Source: Thalassorhabdomicrobium marinisediminis (lineage in GTDB: Bacteria; Pseudomonadota; Alphaproteobacteria; Rhodobacterales; Rhodobacteraceae). From it: a stretch of 64,000 bases of DNA. The position numbers were made by a program, and so were the translations under genes. Shown piece by piece: positions 8,235 to 17,882 of the stretch. How positions within the stretch are numbered: the stretch's first letter is position 1; every line of letters begins with the position of its first letter. The notes under the pieces are model-generated. The model was not told the origin of the DNA. It made no database searches and saw only the letters and a program-made list of their open reading frames with translations. The stretch lies in assembly GCF_003072065.1 (NCBI RefSeq), contig NZ_QCYG01000001.1, forward strand, positions 248,001 through 312,000. Reading direction: 5' to 3'.

Positions 8235-9041
8235 ATGCCGTCATCACCACTCGAACATGCGCGTGCGATCGTCACGGGGGCCAGTTCCGGGATCGGCGAG
8301 GGGATTGCGCGGGCTTTTGCCAAGGCGGGCGCGTCTGTCATCGTCAATTATCACTCCGATGCCGAGGCGGCCGCGCGCATCGTCGGCGACATCCGCGACG
8401 GAGGCGGTCAGGCCGAGGCCGTGCAGGCCGATATATCCACGCCCGAGGGCTGCGAAACCCTGTTCGACGCAGCCGAGGAGCGGTTCGGCGGGCTGGACGT
8501 GCTTGTCTCGAATGCCGGCATCCAGCGCGACGCCGCCTTCACTGAGCTGACCCTTGAGGACTGGCGTCAGGTGCTCGACGTCAACCTGACCGGCCAGTTC
8601 CTGTGTGCGCAGGAAGCGGTCCGCCGGTTCCGGGCTCAGGGGCACGCCCCCGACCGTTCCCCGGCGCTGGGAAAGATCATTTTCACCAGTTCCGTGCATC
8701 AGGCCATCCCCTGGGCGGGGCATACGAACTACGCCACGGCCAAGGGCGGGGTGAAGCTGCTGATGGAGTCGATGGCGCAGGAACTCGCCTGCGAGAAAAT
8801 CCGCGTCAACGCCATCGCGCCCGGGGCCATCAAGACGTCCATCAACCGCGACGCGTGGGAGGATGAGGCCGCAAAAGAGCAGCTTCTGAAGCTCATCCCC
8901 TACGGTCGGGTGGGCGAGCCCGAGGATGTGGCACAAGCTGCGGTATGGCTCGCTTCGGATGCCTCGGACTACGTGGTGGGCACGACGCTTTTCGTGGATG
9001 GCGGCATGACGCTCTATCCCTCCTTCCGCGAGGGGGGCTGA
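8235..9041 (+). CDS. SDR-family oxidoreductase (glucose 1-dehydrogenase-like)
   Basis: Classical short-chain dehydrogenase of 268 residues: the cofactor site TGASSGIG (14-21), NAG (93-95), catalytic Ser near 152-153 and YATAK (Tyr166, Lys170) are all visible. The C-terminal AIAPGAIKTSIN and FVDGGMTLYPSF are typical of glucose 1-dehydrogenase or 3-oxoacyl reductase annotations; the true substrate is not readable. GGGGGAGAGG precedes the ATG. The stop overlaps the ATG of the GH15 gene (TGATG), so the two form one translationally coupled operon driven by an EcfG-type promoter. A role with sugars released by the GH15 enzyme is plausible but inferred. Confidence 0.88.
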   Translation: MPSSPLEHARAIVTGASSGIGEGIARAFAKAGASVIVNYHSDAEAAARIVGDIRDGGGQAEAVQADISTPEGCETLFDAAEERFGGLDVLVSNAGIQRDAAFTELTLEDWRQVLDVNLTGQFLCAQEAVRRFRAQGHAPDRSPALGKIIFTSSVHQAIPWAGHTNYATAKGGVKLLMESMAQELACEKIRVNAIAPGAIKTSINRDAWEDEAAKEQLLKLIPYGRVGEPEDVAQAAVWLASDASDYVVGTTLFVDGGMTLYPSFREGG

Positions 9042-10921
9042 TGCCGGCCCGCCGGGACGGATACCTGCCGCTGCGCGATTACGCCCTGCTGGGCGATTGC
9101 CACGGGGCGGCGCTGGTGGGACGTGACGGGGCGGTGGACTGGTTCTGCCCGGGCCGGTTCGACGCGCAACCGGTCTGCTGGGCTTTGCTGGATGCGACGA
9201 AAGGGGCCACCTTCCGCATCGCACCCACCGAAGCCTACGACAGCGCGCGCGCTTATCTGGACGGCACCAACATCCTTTGCACCACCTTTACCACGCCCGA
9301 AGGCCGCGTGACGGTCACCGACTTCCTGCCGGTGCACGGCGCGCCTGACGGCCCCGATCCGTTCGTCGATCTCGACGCCAAAGGCTGGCTGGTGCGCGTG
9401 GTCGAAGCGTCGGACAGCCCTTGCGAGCTAAGCGTGATCTTCGATCCCGGCGATTGTGCCTTCGATCCGGGCGCGGAACCCGTGGCGGAGATGCGATTGT
9501 TCCAGCCGGATGCGCCAAGTGCGACACGCGTGGCATCGACTGTCCGGCTCGCCGCTGGTGAGCGACGCGCCTTCATCCTTGCGCCAGCTTCCGCCGAGAC
9601 CCAAAAGCCGCTTGAGCAAGCGGAGCGGCTGTTGCAGGAAACGACGGAGTTCTGGCGCGGTTGGTCTGAACAATCGCGGTATCGCGGGCCGTATCGCGCG
9701 GCGGTGCAGCGCAGCGCGCTTGCGCTCAAGGCGCTGACCTATGCGCCCACGGGGGCCATCGTCGCCGCGCCTACAACCTCTTTGCCCGAGGACATCGGGG
9801 GCGAGCGGAACTGGGACTATCGCTACAGCTGGCTGCGCGATTCCGCTTTCGTCCTGCAGGCCCTTGGCGGGTTGGGATACGACGCAGAGGCGGGCCGATA
9901 CTGCGAGTTCCTTGGAAGCTGCCACGTGCAGACCGTGCCGAAACTGCATGTCCTTTACGGGATCGAAGCGGAAAGCACGACCGGCGAGCGGTGCCTTGAT
10001 CACCTTGACGGCTATGCGGGCTCGCGCCCCGTGCGCGTGGGCAATGCGGCGATCGATCAGGCGCAGCTCGACATCTATGGAGAGGTGGCCGACTGGGCGC
10101 TGGCTTACCGCGCCTTGGGCGGGCCGATCGACGAGACGCTGCACGCCATGCTGGAGCACATCGCCGATCACGTGGTCTCGAACTGGGACAAACCCGATCA
10201 AGGCATCTGGGAAATGCGAGGCGCGCCCCGCCACTACGTGCACGGGAAAGCCATGGCATGGGTCGCGCTGGATCGCGCCATTCGCTTGCTGGGCGAGCGG
10301 GAGCCATGGGCACAGGCGCGGCGCGAGATCTTTGAAGCCTTGCGCGCCCACAGCGAGGACGGGGACGGCGGCGGCTTCCGGCAGACGTTCGCGGATGGCG
10401 GCATGGACGCGGCGCTGCTGCTTTTGCCAATGCTGGACCTGCCGCTGCCAGACGACGCGCTTGACCAGACGGTGCGCGGGGTAGAGCGGGCCTTGCGCTG
10501 CGGCGACTATGTCCTGCGATACGATCTGGAAAATACCGACGACGGTCTGGCCGGTGACGAAGGGGCCTTTCTGATCTGTTCGTTCTGGCTGGTCGACGCG
10601 CTGCTGTGCACCGGTCGCGCGGATGAGGCCCGCGCCTTATTCGAAAGCCTGCTGGAGAAGGCGAACGACGTGGGGCTTTACGCCGAGGAGATCGATCCGG
10701 ACAGCCATACCTTTCTTGGCAACTTCCCGCAGGCGTTCACACATCTGGCGTTGATCAACAGCGCCATCAATCTCGACCTTTACGAAACCTGCGGCCCCGA
10801 CGCCCTTCGCGGGAGCCACGCAGACCGGATCATGCGCACGATCTCGCAGGCAGACCCGCAGACGGATGGCAAGCCATCCGGGCCGCGAACCCGCGATGTC
10901 GCTGCGGGGCCAGATGAGTGA
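9041..10921 (+). CDS. Glycoside hydrolase family 15 protein (glucoamylase/trehalase-like)
   Basis: A 626-residue cytoplasmic GH15 protein with no signal peptide. It opens with the N-terminal beta-sandwich typical of these proteins (YALLGDCHGAALVGRDGAVD, about residues 12-31). The (alpha/alpha)6 barrel follows with ERNWDYRYSWLRDSAF (about 251-266). Late in the barrel is GLYAEEIDP, carrying the second catalytic Glu, then GNFPQAFTHLALINSA. I chose the ATG at 9041, overlapping the SDR stop and preceded by GAGGGGGG, rather than the longer in-frame ORF beginning inside the SDR gene. Family members act on alpha-linked glucans or trehalose; the stress promoter upstream fits trehalose or glycogen turnover, which is inference. 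Confidence 0.88.
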   Translation: MPARRDGYLPLRDYALLGDCHGAALVGRDGAVDWFCPGRFDAQPVCWALLDATKGATFRIAPTEAYDSARAYLDGTNILCTTFTTPEGRVTVTDFLPVHGAPDGPDPFVDLDAKGWLVRVVEASDSPCELSVIFDPGDCAFDPGAEPVAEMRLFQPDAPSATRVASTVRLAAGERRAFILAPASAETQKPLEQAERLLQETTEFWRGWSEQSRYRGPYRAAVQRSALALKALTYAPTGAIVAAPTTSLPEDIGGERNWDYRYSWLRDSAFVLQALGGLGYDAEAGRYCEFLGSCHVQTVPKLHVLYGIEAESTTGERCLDHLDGYAGSRPVRVGNAAIDQAQLDIYGEVADWALAYRALGGPIDETLHAMLEHIADHVVSNWDKPDQGIWEMRGAPRHYVHGKAMAWVALDRAIRLLGEREPWAQARREIFEALRAHSEDGDGGGFRQTFADGGMDAALLLLPMLDLPLPDDALDQTVRGVERALRCGDYVLRYDLENTDDGLAGDEGAFLICSFWLVDALLCTGRADEARALFESLLEKANDVGLYAEEIDPDSHTFLGNFPQAFTHLALINSAINLDLYETCGPDALRGSHADRIMRTISQADPQTDGKPSGPRTRDVAAGPDE

Positions 10922-11005
10922 TGCCTCCTGCGCGGACCTCGAAACTTCGGAACCATTGGGCAGGCGTGGGGTTGGTTTACGAAGATCGACACAAACCGGA
11001 AAGAA

Positions 11006-11518
11006 TTGCCTGTGCAGACATGCTTGACGATCAACGGCACGCAACACAAGTTGGATCTTGATCCCAGGACGACGTTGCTGGATGCCTTGCGCCACCACCT
11101 CGGGCTGACCGGAAGCAAGAAGGGCTGTGATCACGGACAATGCGGCGCCTGCACGGTGATGGTGAACGGGCGGCGGATCAATGCCTGCCTGACGCTCGCC
11201 TGCATGCACGACGGGGATGAGGTGACGACGATCGAAGGGCTCGGCCAGCCCGATGCCCTGAACCCGCTGCAAGAGGCCTTCGTGCGTGAGGACGGGTTCC
11301 AGTGCGGCTATTGCACCCCCGGTCAGATCTGTTCAGCCACAGCGATGCTGCAAGAGATATCAGAAGGGTGGCCCAGCCACGTGACGCAAGACCTTGAGGC
11401 GGGGGCGGAGCTTACGCCCGAAGAAATCTCGGAACGGATGAGCGGCAACCTGTGCCGGTGCTCGGCCTATCCCAACATCGTTGAAGCCATCCGGGTCGCC
11501 GCAGGGAAGCAGGCATGA
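11006..11518 (+). CDS. paoA: Molybdenum hydroxylase, [2Fe-2S] subunit (PaoA/XdhA-like)
   Basis: Electron-transfer subunit of a three-subunit aldehyde/xanthine oxidase-family enzyme. At 170 residues it has an N-terminal plant-type [2Fe-2S] ferredoxin domain ([12 protein letters not shown], about 40-51, and a following Cys) and a helical C-terminal domain with the second cluster (QCGYCTPG about 97-104; [11 protein letters not shown] about 149-159). The start is TTG at 11006 after GGAAAGAA; a GTG two codons later is possible. I see no twin-arginine signal, although E. coli PaoA has one, so the cellular location is unclear. It overlaps the FAD subunit by 4 nt. Confidence 0.9.
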   Translation: MPVQTCLTINGTQHKLDLDPRTTLLDALRHHLGLTGSKKGCDHGQCGACTVMVNGRRINACLTLACMHDGDEVTTIEGLGQPDALNPLQEAFVREDGFQCGYCTPGQICSATAMLQEISEGWPSHVTQDLEAGAELTPEEISERMSGNLCRCSAYPNIVEAIRVAAGKQA

Positions 11519-12498
11519 AGCCGTTCGATTACATCCGCGCCGACAGCCCCGATCAGGCCAGCGACCATGCCGCACAGGGGGGCGTGTTCATCGCCGGGGG
11601 CACCAATCTGCTTGACCTGATGAAGCTTGAGGTCATGACCCCTGACGCGCTGATCGACATCAATCGGCTGGACTTGAACCAGATTGACGAGACCGACGAC
11701 GGCGGCTTGCGCATCGGGGCCTTGGTCAGCAACAGCGATCTGGCCAATGACACTCGCGTGCGCCGCCATTGGCCGGTGCTGAGCCGCGCGTTGCTGGCCG
11801 GGGCCAGCGGGCAGCTGCGCAACAAGGCAACCACCGGGGGCAATCTGTTGCAGCGCACGCGGTGCCTGTATTTTTATGATCGCGCCATGGCCTGCAACAA
11901 ACGCGAGCCCGGCAGCGGCTGTGCGGCGCGGGACGGGTTCAACCGCAGTCTTGCGGTGCTGGGCACCTCTGAGCATTGTATCGCGACCCATCCCAGCGAC
12001 ATGGCCGTGGCCATGCGCGCGCTGGGCGCCGAGGTTGAAACCCTGACGCGAGAGGGGGAGACACGCCGCCTCACGCTCGATCAGCTTTACCGTCTGCCCG
12101 GCGACCGCCCGGACATCGAAACCGTGCTGGCCCCGGGCGAGTTGATCACGGCCGTCGTCCTGCCCGCACCGGTCGAGGGACGGCAGACCTATCGCAAGGT
12201 GCGCGACCGCGCGTCTTATGCCTTCGCGCTGGTCTCGGTCGCGGGCATCGTCGAGATGCAGGATGGCCGTATCGCACGGGCCGATCTGGCCTTTGGCGGT
12301 CTGGCCCCGAAACCCTGGCGCGACGCTGACGTTGAGGCCGCGCTGCAGGGTGAAGCTCCGTCCGATGCGCTGTTCAAGAAAGCGGCCGATGTGTTGCTGC
12401 GGGACGCGCAGGGCTTTGGCGAAAACGATTTCAAACTCCCCCTTGCGCGGCGCACGCTTGTGTCGGTGCTCGAGGAACTGACAGAGGCCCGCAGATGA
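11515..12498 (+). CDS. paoB: Molybdenum hydroxylase, FAD-binding subunit (PaoB-like, with extra Fe-S insertion)
   Basis: A 327-residue FAD-binding subunit of the xanthine dehydrogenase family (CoxM/PaoB). The nucleotide loop [12 protein letters not shown] (about residues 25-36) and [12 protein letters not shown] (about 105-116) bind FAD. After the latter come Cys residues in [20 protein letters not shown] and AARD. This insertion is characteristic of PaoB-type subunits, where it binds an extra [4Fe-4S] cluster, and separates it from ordinary XdhB. It overlaps both neighbours by 4 nt in an operon. Confidence 0.9.
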   Translation: MKPFDYIRADSPDQASDHAAQGGVFIAGGTNLLDLMKLEVMTPDALIDINRLDLNQIDETDDGGLRIGALVSNSDLANDTRVRRHWPVLSRALLAGASGQLRNKATTGGNLLQRTRCLYFYDRAMACNKREPGSGCAARDGFNRSLAVLGTSEHCIATHPSDMAVAMRALGAEVETLTREGETRRLTLDQLYRLPGDRPDIETVLAPGELITAVVLPAPVEGRQTYRKVRDRASYAFALVSVAGIVEMQDGRIARADLAFGGLAPKPWRDADVEAALQGEAPSDALFKKAADVLLRDAQGFGENDFKLPLARRTLVSVLEELTEARR

Positions 12499-14687
12499 CC
12501 GAACCTTTTCAGATGGATCACCCCGCAACGGATCGACGGCTGGACGATATGGCACAAGGCCTTGTGGGCGCGCCGCTCGACCGGCCCGATGGCCCCCTGA
12601 AGGTCACCGGCACTGCAACCTACGCCAACGAGTGGCAGGTTGAGGGGATGGTGCACGGCGTCATGGTGCGCGCACCGGGCAACAGTGGCCGCGTCGTGTT
12701 GTCGAACACAGCCGAGGTGGCGCGGATGCCCGGTGTGCTGTCGGTGGTGCAGGACGACCGGATGCTGCGCAACCCCGCGCAGGGCGGTGCCAATGAAGCG
12801 CCGGTGCAGGGGCCCCATCACGCCGCCTACTTCGGGCAACTGGTCGCCGTGGTCGTGGCCGAAAGCTTTGAGCAGGCGCGCCATGCGGCCCAAAGCCTCA
12901 AGGTCACGCTGGACGATGCGGAACAGGTGGCGGTGACACCGGAGGGCGCTGCGGTTGAACGTCAGACCGACAAGACGCTGGATCAGGGCGATCTTGACCG
13001 CGCCATGGATGAGGCCGCGCACAGTGTCGATGTGGTCTATACCACGCCGTCGCATTCAAGCTCGCCTATGGAGCCCCATGCCTCCATCGCGTCGTGGGAG
13101 GGGGAGGACCTCACCCTGCGCGGCAGCTATCAGATGCTGAAGTTCAACCGCAACGAGCTGGCGGATTCCCTAGGCATCCACCCCGACCGGGTGCGCATCC
13201 TGTCGCCTTACGTCGGTGGCGGGTTCGGCTCCAAGCTAGGGCTGGCGCCTGAGGCCGTGGCGGCCGCGGTTGCCGCAAAAGCGGTCGGGCGGCCGGTCTC
13301 GGTCGCGCTGCACCGTCAGCAGGTTTACGAGGCGACGATGCGTCGCTCGGAAACCCGCCAGCGCCTGCGCCTTGCCGCCGATGCCGAGGGGCGGCTCATC
13401 GGCTTCGGCCATGAGGCGCGGGTATCGAATCTGCCCGGTGAGACCTTCGCCGAGCCGGTGTTGCAGGCCTCGCATTTCCTTTACGCCGGGGCCAACCGCA
13501 AGATGTCGCTTGATCTGGCGCGGGTGCACCGGCTTTGCGCCGGCTCCGTGCGCGCCCCCGGTGAGGCGGTCGGCGTCACGGTCGTAGAAAACGCCATGGA
13601 CGAGCTGGCCCATGCGGCAGGTCTTGATCCGGTTGAGCTGCGCTTGCGCAACATCCCCCCGACCGATCCGGAAAGCGGCAAGGAGTATTCGTCGCGCCGG
13701 TTTCGCGAAGCGCTGGAAAGCGGGGCGGAGATTTTCGGCTGGTCCGACCGCCCCGGCGTGAAAGAGAGGCGCGAAGGTGACTGGCTCATCGGCTATGGCA
13801 TGGCTTCGGCCGCGCGGGTCAATGTCCTCAAGGAAAGCGAGGCTCGCGTGACCCTGTTGTCAGATGGCACCGCGCGGGTGGAAACTGACATGACCGACAT
13901 CGGCACCGGCACCTATGCGATCCTTGGGCAGATCGCGGGCGATATGCTGGGCTTGCCCCGCGACAGCGTCGAGGTGGTGCTCGGCGACACCAATCTACCC
14001 TCGGGTTCTGGCTCGGGCGGGTCCTGGGGCGCCTCCTCAAGCGGAAGCGCCGTTTACCTTGCCTGCGCGGCCATCCGGCAGCAGATCGCGCAGCGGCTGG
14101 ACGTCGACGAGCATGATTTGTTGCTGAAGGACGCGCAGGCGACCTTCAACAACCGAACCGAAACGCTGGCGGACATCCTGCAGGGGCACGAGATTGCGAA
14201 GCTCGGCCACGTGAAGCCGGGCGATACGTCCGACGCGGTGCGGCAAGCCACGTTCGGCGCCTATTTCGCGGAAGTCGGCGTCAATGCCGTCACCGGAGAA
14301 ACCCGCGTCAGGCGCATGCACGGCACCTTTGCCGCCGGACGGATCCTGAACGCCAAAACCGCACGCTCGCAATGCCTTGGGGGGATGACCTTCGGCATCG
14401 GCATGGCCCTGATGGAAGAGGTGGCCTTCGATCCCCGCGACGGCCACGTGGTGAACCACAACCTTGCCGAATACCACATCCCCGTGAACGCGGACGTGCC
14501 GCAGCTGACGGTGGAGCTTCTGGAGGAGCGTGACGACTGGGCGAGCCCGGTGCAGGCCAAAGGCATCGGAGAGCTCGGCATCTGTGGCGCCGGTGCGGCC
14601 ATCACCAACGCGATCTTCAACGCCACCGGCGTGCGCGTGCGGGATTATCCGGCCACCTTGGACAAACTCATCGCAGAGCTGCCCTAA
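12495..14687 (+). CDS. paoC: Molybdenum hydroxylase, molybdopterin-binding catalytic subunit (PaoC-like)
   Basis: Catalytic subunit carrying the Mo-molybdopterin cofactor that hydroxylates aldehydes or N-heterocycles. The 730-residue length fits the PaoC/XdhC-large type. Visible signatures are [14 protein letters not shown], the Mo-site loop [10 protein letters not shown] (about residue 238), RAPGEAVG (about 353), [13 protein letters not shown] (about 504-516) and [13 protein letters not shown] near residue 692, which holds the catalytic Glu. Three overlapping genes (paoABC) form one operon. The maturation factor of the XdhC type is not here but at 32099, 17 kb away. The substrate is not determinable from sequence; PaoABC of E. 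coli acts on aromatic aldehydes. Confidence 0.9.
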   Translation: MTEPFQMDHPATDRRLDDMAQGLVGAPLDRPDGPLKVTGTATYANEWQVEGMVHGVMVRAPGNSGRVVLSNTAEVARMPGVLSVVQDDRMLRNPAQGGANEAPVQGPHHAAYFGQLVAVVVAESFEQARHAAQSLKVTLDDAEQVAVTPEGAAVERQTDKTLDQGDLDRAMDEAAHSVDVVYTTPSHSSSPMEPHASIASWEGEDLTLRGSYQMLKFNRNELADSLGIHPDRVRILSPYVGGGFGSKLGLAPEAVAAAVAAKAVGRPVSVALHRQQVYEATMRRSETRQRLRLAADAEGRLIGFGHEARVSNLPGETFAEPVLQASHFLYAGANRKMSLDLARVHRLCAGSVRAPGEAVGVTVVENAMDELAHAAGLDPVELRLRNIPPTDPESGKEYSSRRFREALESGAEIFGWSDRPGVKERREGDWLIGYGMASAARVNVLKESEARVTLLSDGTARVETDMTDIGTGTYAILGQIAGDMLGLPRDSVEVVLGDTNLPSGSGSGGSWGASSSGSAVYLACAAIRQQIAQRLDVDEHDLLLKDAQATFNNRTETLADILQGHEIAKLGHVKPGDTSDAVRQATFGAYFAEVGVNAVTGETRVRRMHGTFAAGRILNAKTARSQCLGGMTFGIGMALMEEVAFDPRDGHVVNHNLAEYHIPVNADVPQLTVELLEERDDWASPVQAKGIGELGICGAGAAITNAIFNATGVRVRDYPATLDKLIAELP

Positions 14688-15027
14688 CGATAGATGCGCC
14701 TGCGTTGAATTTTCAGGCAGCGGCTGCTCTGAGCCTTGTTAGGCAGTCTTGGCACAGGATGGCCCACGTCGTGCCCCTTATCATCAGTGGGGCGTCAGTT
14801 TGATCTGGCCGGAAACCAAGCAGATGAGATAAGTCGAGGCCTGACCCGAATCGCGGGTGAAGCGAACGCTGGTGGTCTTGCTAGGGCAGTTGCGCGGTTG
14901 TCGCTTTGCTTTCGGGCCAACGAAGTTGAAAAACCCTTGGACGCCCAAATATCGTGAGTGAATGGCAGGACATACACTCCACTCACTCCGGTGGGCGGGG
15001 GTCGGATAACAGGTTAAGTAGGTTTAT
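14688..15027. other. 340-bp intergenic region between paoC and dusA, no gene recognised
   Basis: No tRNA, insertion sequence or convincing coding frame was recognised. An open frame (14736-14957) has no ribosome binding site or familiar pattern. The only clear structure is an inverted repeat GTGAGTG (14954-14960) and CACTCAC (14980-14986), about 40-75 nt ahead of the dusA start, which might be an operator. GGTTAAGTAGG next to the dusA ATG is its leader. Confidence 0.5.
14954..14986. promoter_or_regulatory. Inverted repeat ahead of dusA
   Basis: A perfect 7-bp inverted repeat, GTGAGTG and CACTCAC, separated by 19 nt, lies 41-74 nt upstream of the dusA ATG. Its position suits a protein-binding site or a leader hairpin. 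No known regulator motif was recognised. Confidence 0.25.
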
Positions 15028-16044
15028 ATGATCGACAACTTTGCATCACGCCTCTCTGTCGCACCCATGATGGATTGGACCGATCGTCACTGCCGCTATC
15101 TGCATCGTCTGCTGAGCAAGCGCGCGTTGCTATATACCGAGATGGTAACTGCGCCTGCCTTGGTGCGCGGCGGGGCGCGGCATTTGTTGCGCTTCGATCC
15201 TGCGGAGCAACCCGTGGCGCTGCAACTTGGGGGGTCCGATCCGGAGGAGCTCGCCCGGGCGGCCGAGATGGGGGGCGCTGAGGGCTATGGTGAGGTCAAT
15301 CTCAACTGCGGGTGCCCCTCGGACCGGGTGCAATCGGGGGCCTTCGGTGCGGTTCTCATGCAGCAACCGGCCCTTGTGGCGCAGTGTTGCCGGGCCATGA
15401 TCGCCGCGACCGATGCGGAAATCACCGTGAAGTGCCGCATCGGGGTGGATGACCAGACCCCCGAGGAGGTGTTGCCCGAGTTCCTGTCCCAGATCGTGGC
15501 CGCCGGGGTCGAGCGGGTGACGATCCATGCGCGCAAGGCCTGGCTTCAGGGGCTGAGCCCGAAAGAGAACCGCGACATTCCTCCGCTCGACTACGATCTG
15601 GTGTTCGAGATGAAGCAGCTCTTTCCCAACCTGCATATCTCGCTCAACGGCGGTATCGCCACGCTGGCGCAGGCCCGGGATCTGCTGGATGCGGGGATCG
15701 ACGGGGTGATGATCGGGCGCGCGGCCTATCACACGCCCACCGACATCTTGCGCGCGGCGGACAAGGAGATCTGGGGCGGCGAGATGGGGCCCGATCCGGT
15801 GGACGTGGTGCTGCAGATGCGCCCCTATATCGAAGCACATCTGGCCGATGACACCCCCGGGGGCGGCAAGCTCTCGGCGGTGACCAAACACATGCTGGGG
15901 CTCTTTGCCGGACGTCCGGGGGCGCGGCAATGGCGGCGGCACCTGTCGGAACACGCGCACCGTCCCGGCGCCGGCTGGTCGGTCGTCGAGGATGCGCTGG
16001 CGGCGATGGAGCAGGCCGCGCCCCCCAGGGTTGCCGCGCCCTAG
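15028..16044 (+). CDS. dusA: tRNA-dihydrouridine(20/20a) synthase DusA
   Basis: FMN enzyme that reduces uridine 20/20a in the tRNA D-loop with NADPH. The 338-residue protein begins with the family pattern SVAPMMDWTDRHCRY (about 10-24), followed by LQLGGSDPEELA, VNLNCGCPSDRVQSG (about 90-104, with the catalytic Cys), TVKCRIGVD and VTIHARKAWLQGLSPKENR, which is specific to the DusA branch. SLNGGI and GVMIGRAAYHTP complete the FMN site. It appears to be monocistronic; the exporter gene follows after 42 nt. Confidence 0.95.
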   Translation: MIDNFASRLSVAPMMDWTDRHCRYLHRLLSKRALLYTEMVTAPALVRGGARHLLRFDPAEQPVALQLGGSDPEELARAAEMGGAEGYGEVNLNCGCPSDRVQSGAFGAVLMQQPALVAQCCRAMIAATDAEITVKCRIGVDDQTPEEVLPEFLSQIVAAGVERVTIHARKAWLQGLSPKENRDIPPLDYDLVFEMKQLFPNLHISLNGGIATLAQARDLLDAGIDGVMIGRAAYHTPTDILRAADKEIWGGEMGPDPVDVVLQMRPYIEAHLADDTPGGGKLSAVTKHMLGLFAGRPGARQWRRHLSEHAHRPGAGWSVVEDALAAMEQAAPPRVAAP

Positions 16045-16086
16045 AATGTCGGGCAAAGCTGGCGCAAACTTTCGAAGGGACGCGCC

Positions 16087-16905
16087 ATGCCGGACATCAT
16101 GACACTTCTGCCGCAAGCAGGCTTGTTGCTGGCCATCGGCGCGCTTGCCGGCGCGCTCGCGGGGTTGTTGGGCGTGGGCGGGGGCATCGTGCTGGTGCCC
16201 GCGTTCTTCTATACCTTCTCAGCCCTCGGCTACGACAGTCTGCAACTGATGCAGATCTGTCTGGCGACCTCGCTTGCGACCATCGTCGTGACCTCGCTGC
16301 GGTCGCTCAATGCCCATCACCGCAAGGGCGCCGTGGAATGGCCAATCCTGCGGCGCTGGGGCCCGGGGATTGCTGTCGGGGCGGTGGTCGGAATGGTGGT
16401 GGCGACGCAATTGCGCTCGGACGTTCTGCAAGCGCTTTTTGGCGGGATTGGCGTGGTGATCGGCCTCTACATGGTGTTCGGCCGCACCGATTGGCGCTTG
16501 GGCACGCAGATGCCCGGCGGGATTTTCCGCATCGTGCTGTCACCTCTGATCGGGTTTCTGTCCGTGCTCATGGGCATCGGCGGGGGCAGTTTCGGCGTGC
16601 CGACGATGACGCTGTTCGGCGTGCCGATCCACCGGGCGGTCGCCACGGCCAGCGGGTACGGCGTGATCATCGCGCTGCCTGCGGTCATCGGGTTTCTGTT
16701 TGCTGATGTGGCGGTGGCCCCGCCGCTGACGGTCGGGACGGTCAACCTCGCCGCCTTCGGTCTGGTGGTCTGCATGACCCTGATCACCGCGCCCTGGGGG
16801 GCGGCCTTGGCGCACCGGATGAACCCCAAACCGCTGAAGCGGGCCTTTGGTGTGTTTCTCATCGTGATCGCGCTGAACATGCTGCGGACGGTGATCAATG
16901 GATGA
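16087..16905 (+). CDS. TauE/SafE-family sulfite/organosulfonate exporter-like membrane protein
   Basis: A 272-residue inner-membrane protein with about eight membrane segments in two repeats. Each repeat opens with the glycine-rich family pattern: LLGVGGGIVLVPAFF (about residues 24-38) and LMGIGGGSFGVPTMTLFG (about 159-176). Members of PF01925 export sulfite, sulfoacetate or related anions; the substrate here is not evident. GGGACGCGCC precedes the ATG. It overlaps the next gene, a PhyH-type dioxygenase, by 8 nt, implying an operon. Confidence 0.88.
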   Translation: MPDIMTLLPQAGLLLAIGALAGALAGLLGVGGGIVLVPAFFYTFSALGYDSLQLMQICLATSLATIVVTSLRSLNAHHRKGAVEWPILRRWGPGIAVGAVVGMVVATQLRSDVLQALFGGIGVVIGLYMVFGRTDWRLGTQMPGGIFRIVLSPLIGFLSVLMGIGGGSFGVPTMTLFGVPIHRAVATASGYGVIIALPAVIGFLFADVAVAPPLTVGTVNLAAFGLVVCMTLITAPWGAALAHRMNPKPLKRAFGVFLIVIALNMLRTVING

Positions 16906-17653
16906 TCTGGCCGCCCGTTTTGACCGCGACGGGTTCGTCGTCTTCGATCACGATCCGCGTGTAGCCCGCTGGGCGGCGGCGGCCTTGCCGTTTGCGATAG
17001 AGGCCAGTCGCGATCCGCAGTTGCGCGAGACGTGGATGCGGCAGGGCGGCACGTGGTTTGTCGGGGTCGATGTCCTGCTCAACGGGGCGGATGGCGCGAT
17101 TGGCGGCATGCCGCTTGAGGGGCCTTGGGACAGGCTCGTAGCGCCGCCGCCCGAGTGGCATCCGGCGCAGGTTTCTGTGACCTATCCGGGGTATCCCAGG
17201 CAGGATGCGACGGAGTCGGACGCGGCGCACCGGTTCCGCCTGCGCCGGGACGCGGCCCATGTGGACGGGCTGCATCTGGAGACTGGCCGGAGGATCTTGC
17301 GTGAGGCGCATATGTTCATTCTGGGCACGCCGCTCAACGAAAGCGATGCCTCGCCGCTTGTGGTGTGGCAGGGCAGTCACCGGCCAATGGCGGCGGCGCT
17401 GACAGCGGATCTTGCGCCTGGGGTGATCGGCACCGACGTCACCGAGGCCTATACGCAAACACGGGCGGAGGTGTTCGAGGACTGTGCCCGTGTCGAAGTG
17501 CCGATGCGGCCGGGGCAAGCGGTCCTGTTGAACCGGTTCCTGCTCCACGGCGTCGCCCCCTGGCGCGCGGAGATGCGCGCCCCGCCGGAGGGGCGCATGA
17601 TGGCCTATTTCCGGCCGGAGTTTGCCAACCCGCGCCTTTGGCCAGATCTCTGA
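16898..17653 (+). CDS. Phytanoyl-CoA dioxygenase (PhyH)-family Fe(II)/2-oxoglutarate oxygenase
   Basis: A 251-residue oxygenase whose Fe(II) facial triad can be traced as HVDGLH (His and Asp, about residues 119-124) and a distal His in LLHGVAPW (about 214-221), with an Arg-containing segment after it for 2-oxoglutarate. The N-terminus FDRDGFVVFDHD is typical of PhyH proteins. It overlaps the TauE-type gene by 8 nt. The substrate is unknown. Fifteen nt after its stop lies a copy of the 22-bp dispersed repeat (17669-17690). Confidence 0.75.
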   Translation: MDDLAARFDRDGFVVFDHDPRVARWAAAALPFAIEASRDPQLRETWMRQGGTWFVGVDVLLNGADGAIGGMPLEGPWDRLVAPPPEWHPAQVSVTYPGYPRQDATESDAAHRFRLRRDAAHVDGLHLETGRRILREAHMFILGTPLNESDASPLVVWQGSHRPMAAALTADLAPGVIGTDVTEAYTQTRAEVFEDCARVEVPMRPGQAVLLNRFLLHGVAPWRAEMRAPPEGRMMAYFRPEFANPRLWPDL

Positions 17654-17668
17654 CCGGCCCTTCGGGGA

Positions 17669-17690
17669 GAGTTTGTCGGGTCAGATGAAG
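17669..17690 (+). repeat. 22-bp dispersed repeat, copy A
   Basis: Matches the window consensus GAGTTTRTYKGG followed directly by TCAGATGAAG. This copy reads GAGTTTGTCGGG then TCAGATGAAG and is followed by CGGGG. It lies 15 nt after the stop of the PhyH-type gene and on the same strand. Confidence 0.8.
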
Positions 17691-17860
17691 CGGGGGGCGC
17701 GTTCATTCTTTCTTAACCATGACCCCGGATGCTGGACCCGCTTGGCAGACTGGAGAGTTGAGCCATGTGTCAGGTGAAGCTCCTACTGCAGTTGCTGATC
17801 CCGAGCGGCGTGCCGGTTGCGGGAAATCTCTGCGGATAGGAGTGGACCGGCACGGTTCCC

Positions 17861-17882
17861 CTTCATCTGACCAGATAAACTC
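17861..17882 (-). repeat. 22-bp dispersed repeat, copy B
   Basis: On the minus strand GAGTTTATCTGG then TCAGATGAAG, followed by GGG. It begins within the TGA stop codon of the DUF1289 gene (TGAGTTT) and reads in the same direction as that gene. Copies A and B face each other at the two converging gene ends. Confidence 0.8.

Noticed and set aside
14736-14957. A 73-codon frame between paoC and dusA
   Set aside because: No ribosome binding site, no recognisable pattern and codon use unlike neighbours; kept only as unexplained intergenic sequence.
17861-17882. Reading the 22-bp repeat as a palindromic GntR/FadR-like operator (ATCTG-GT-CAGAT)
   Set aside because: The palindrome exists in copy B only; copies A, C and D break the left arm while keeping the rest, and all lie after stop codons rather than at promoters.
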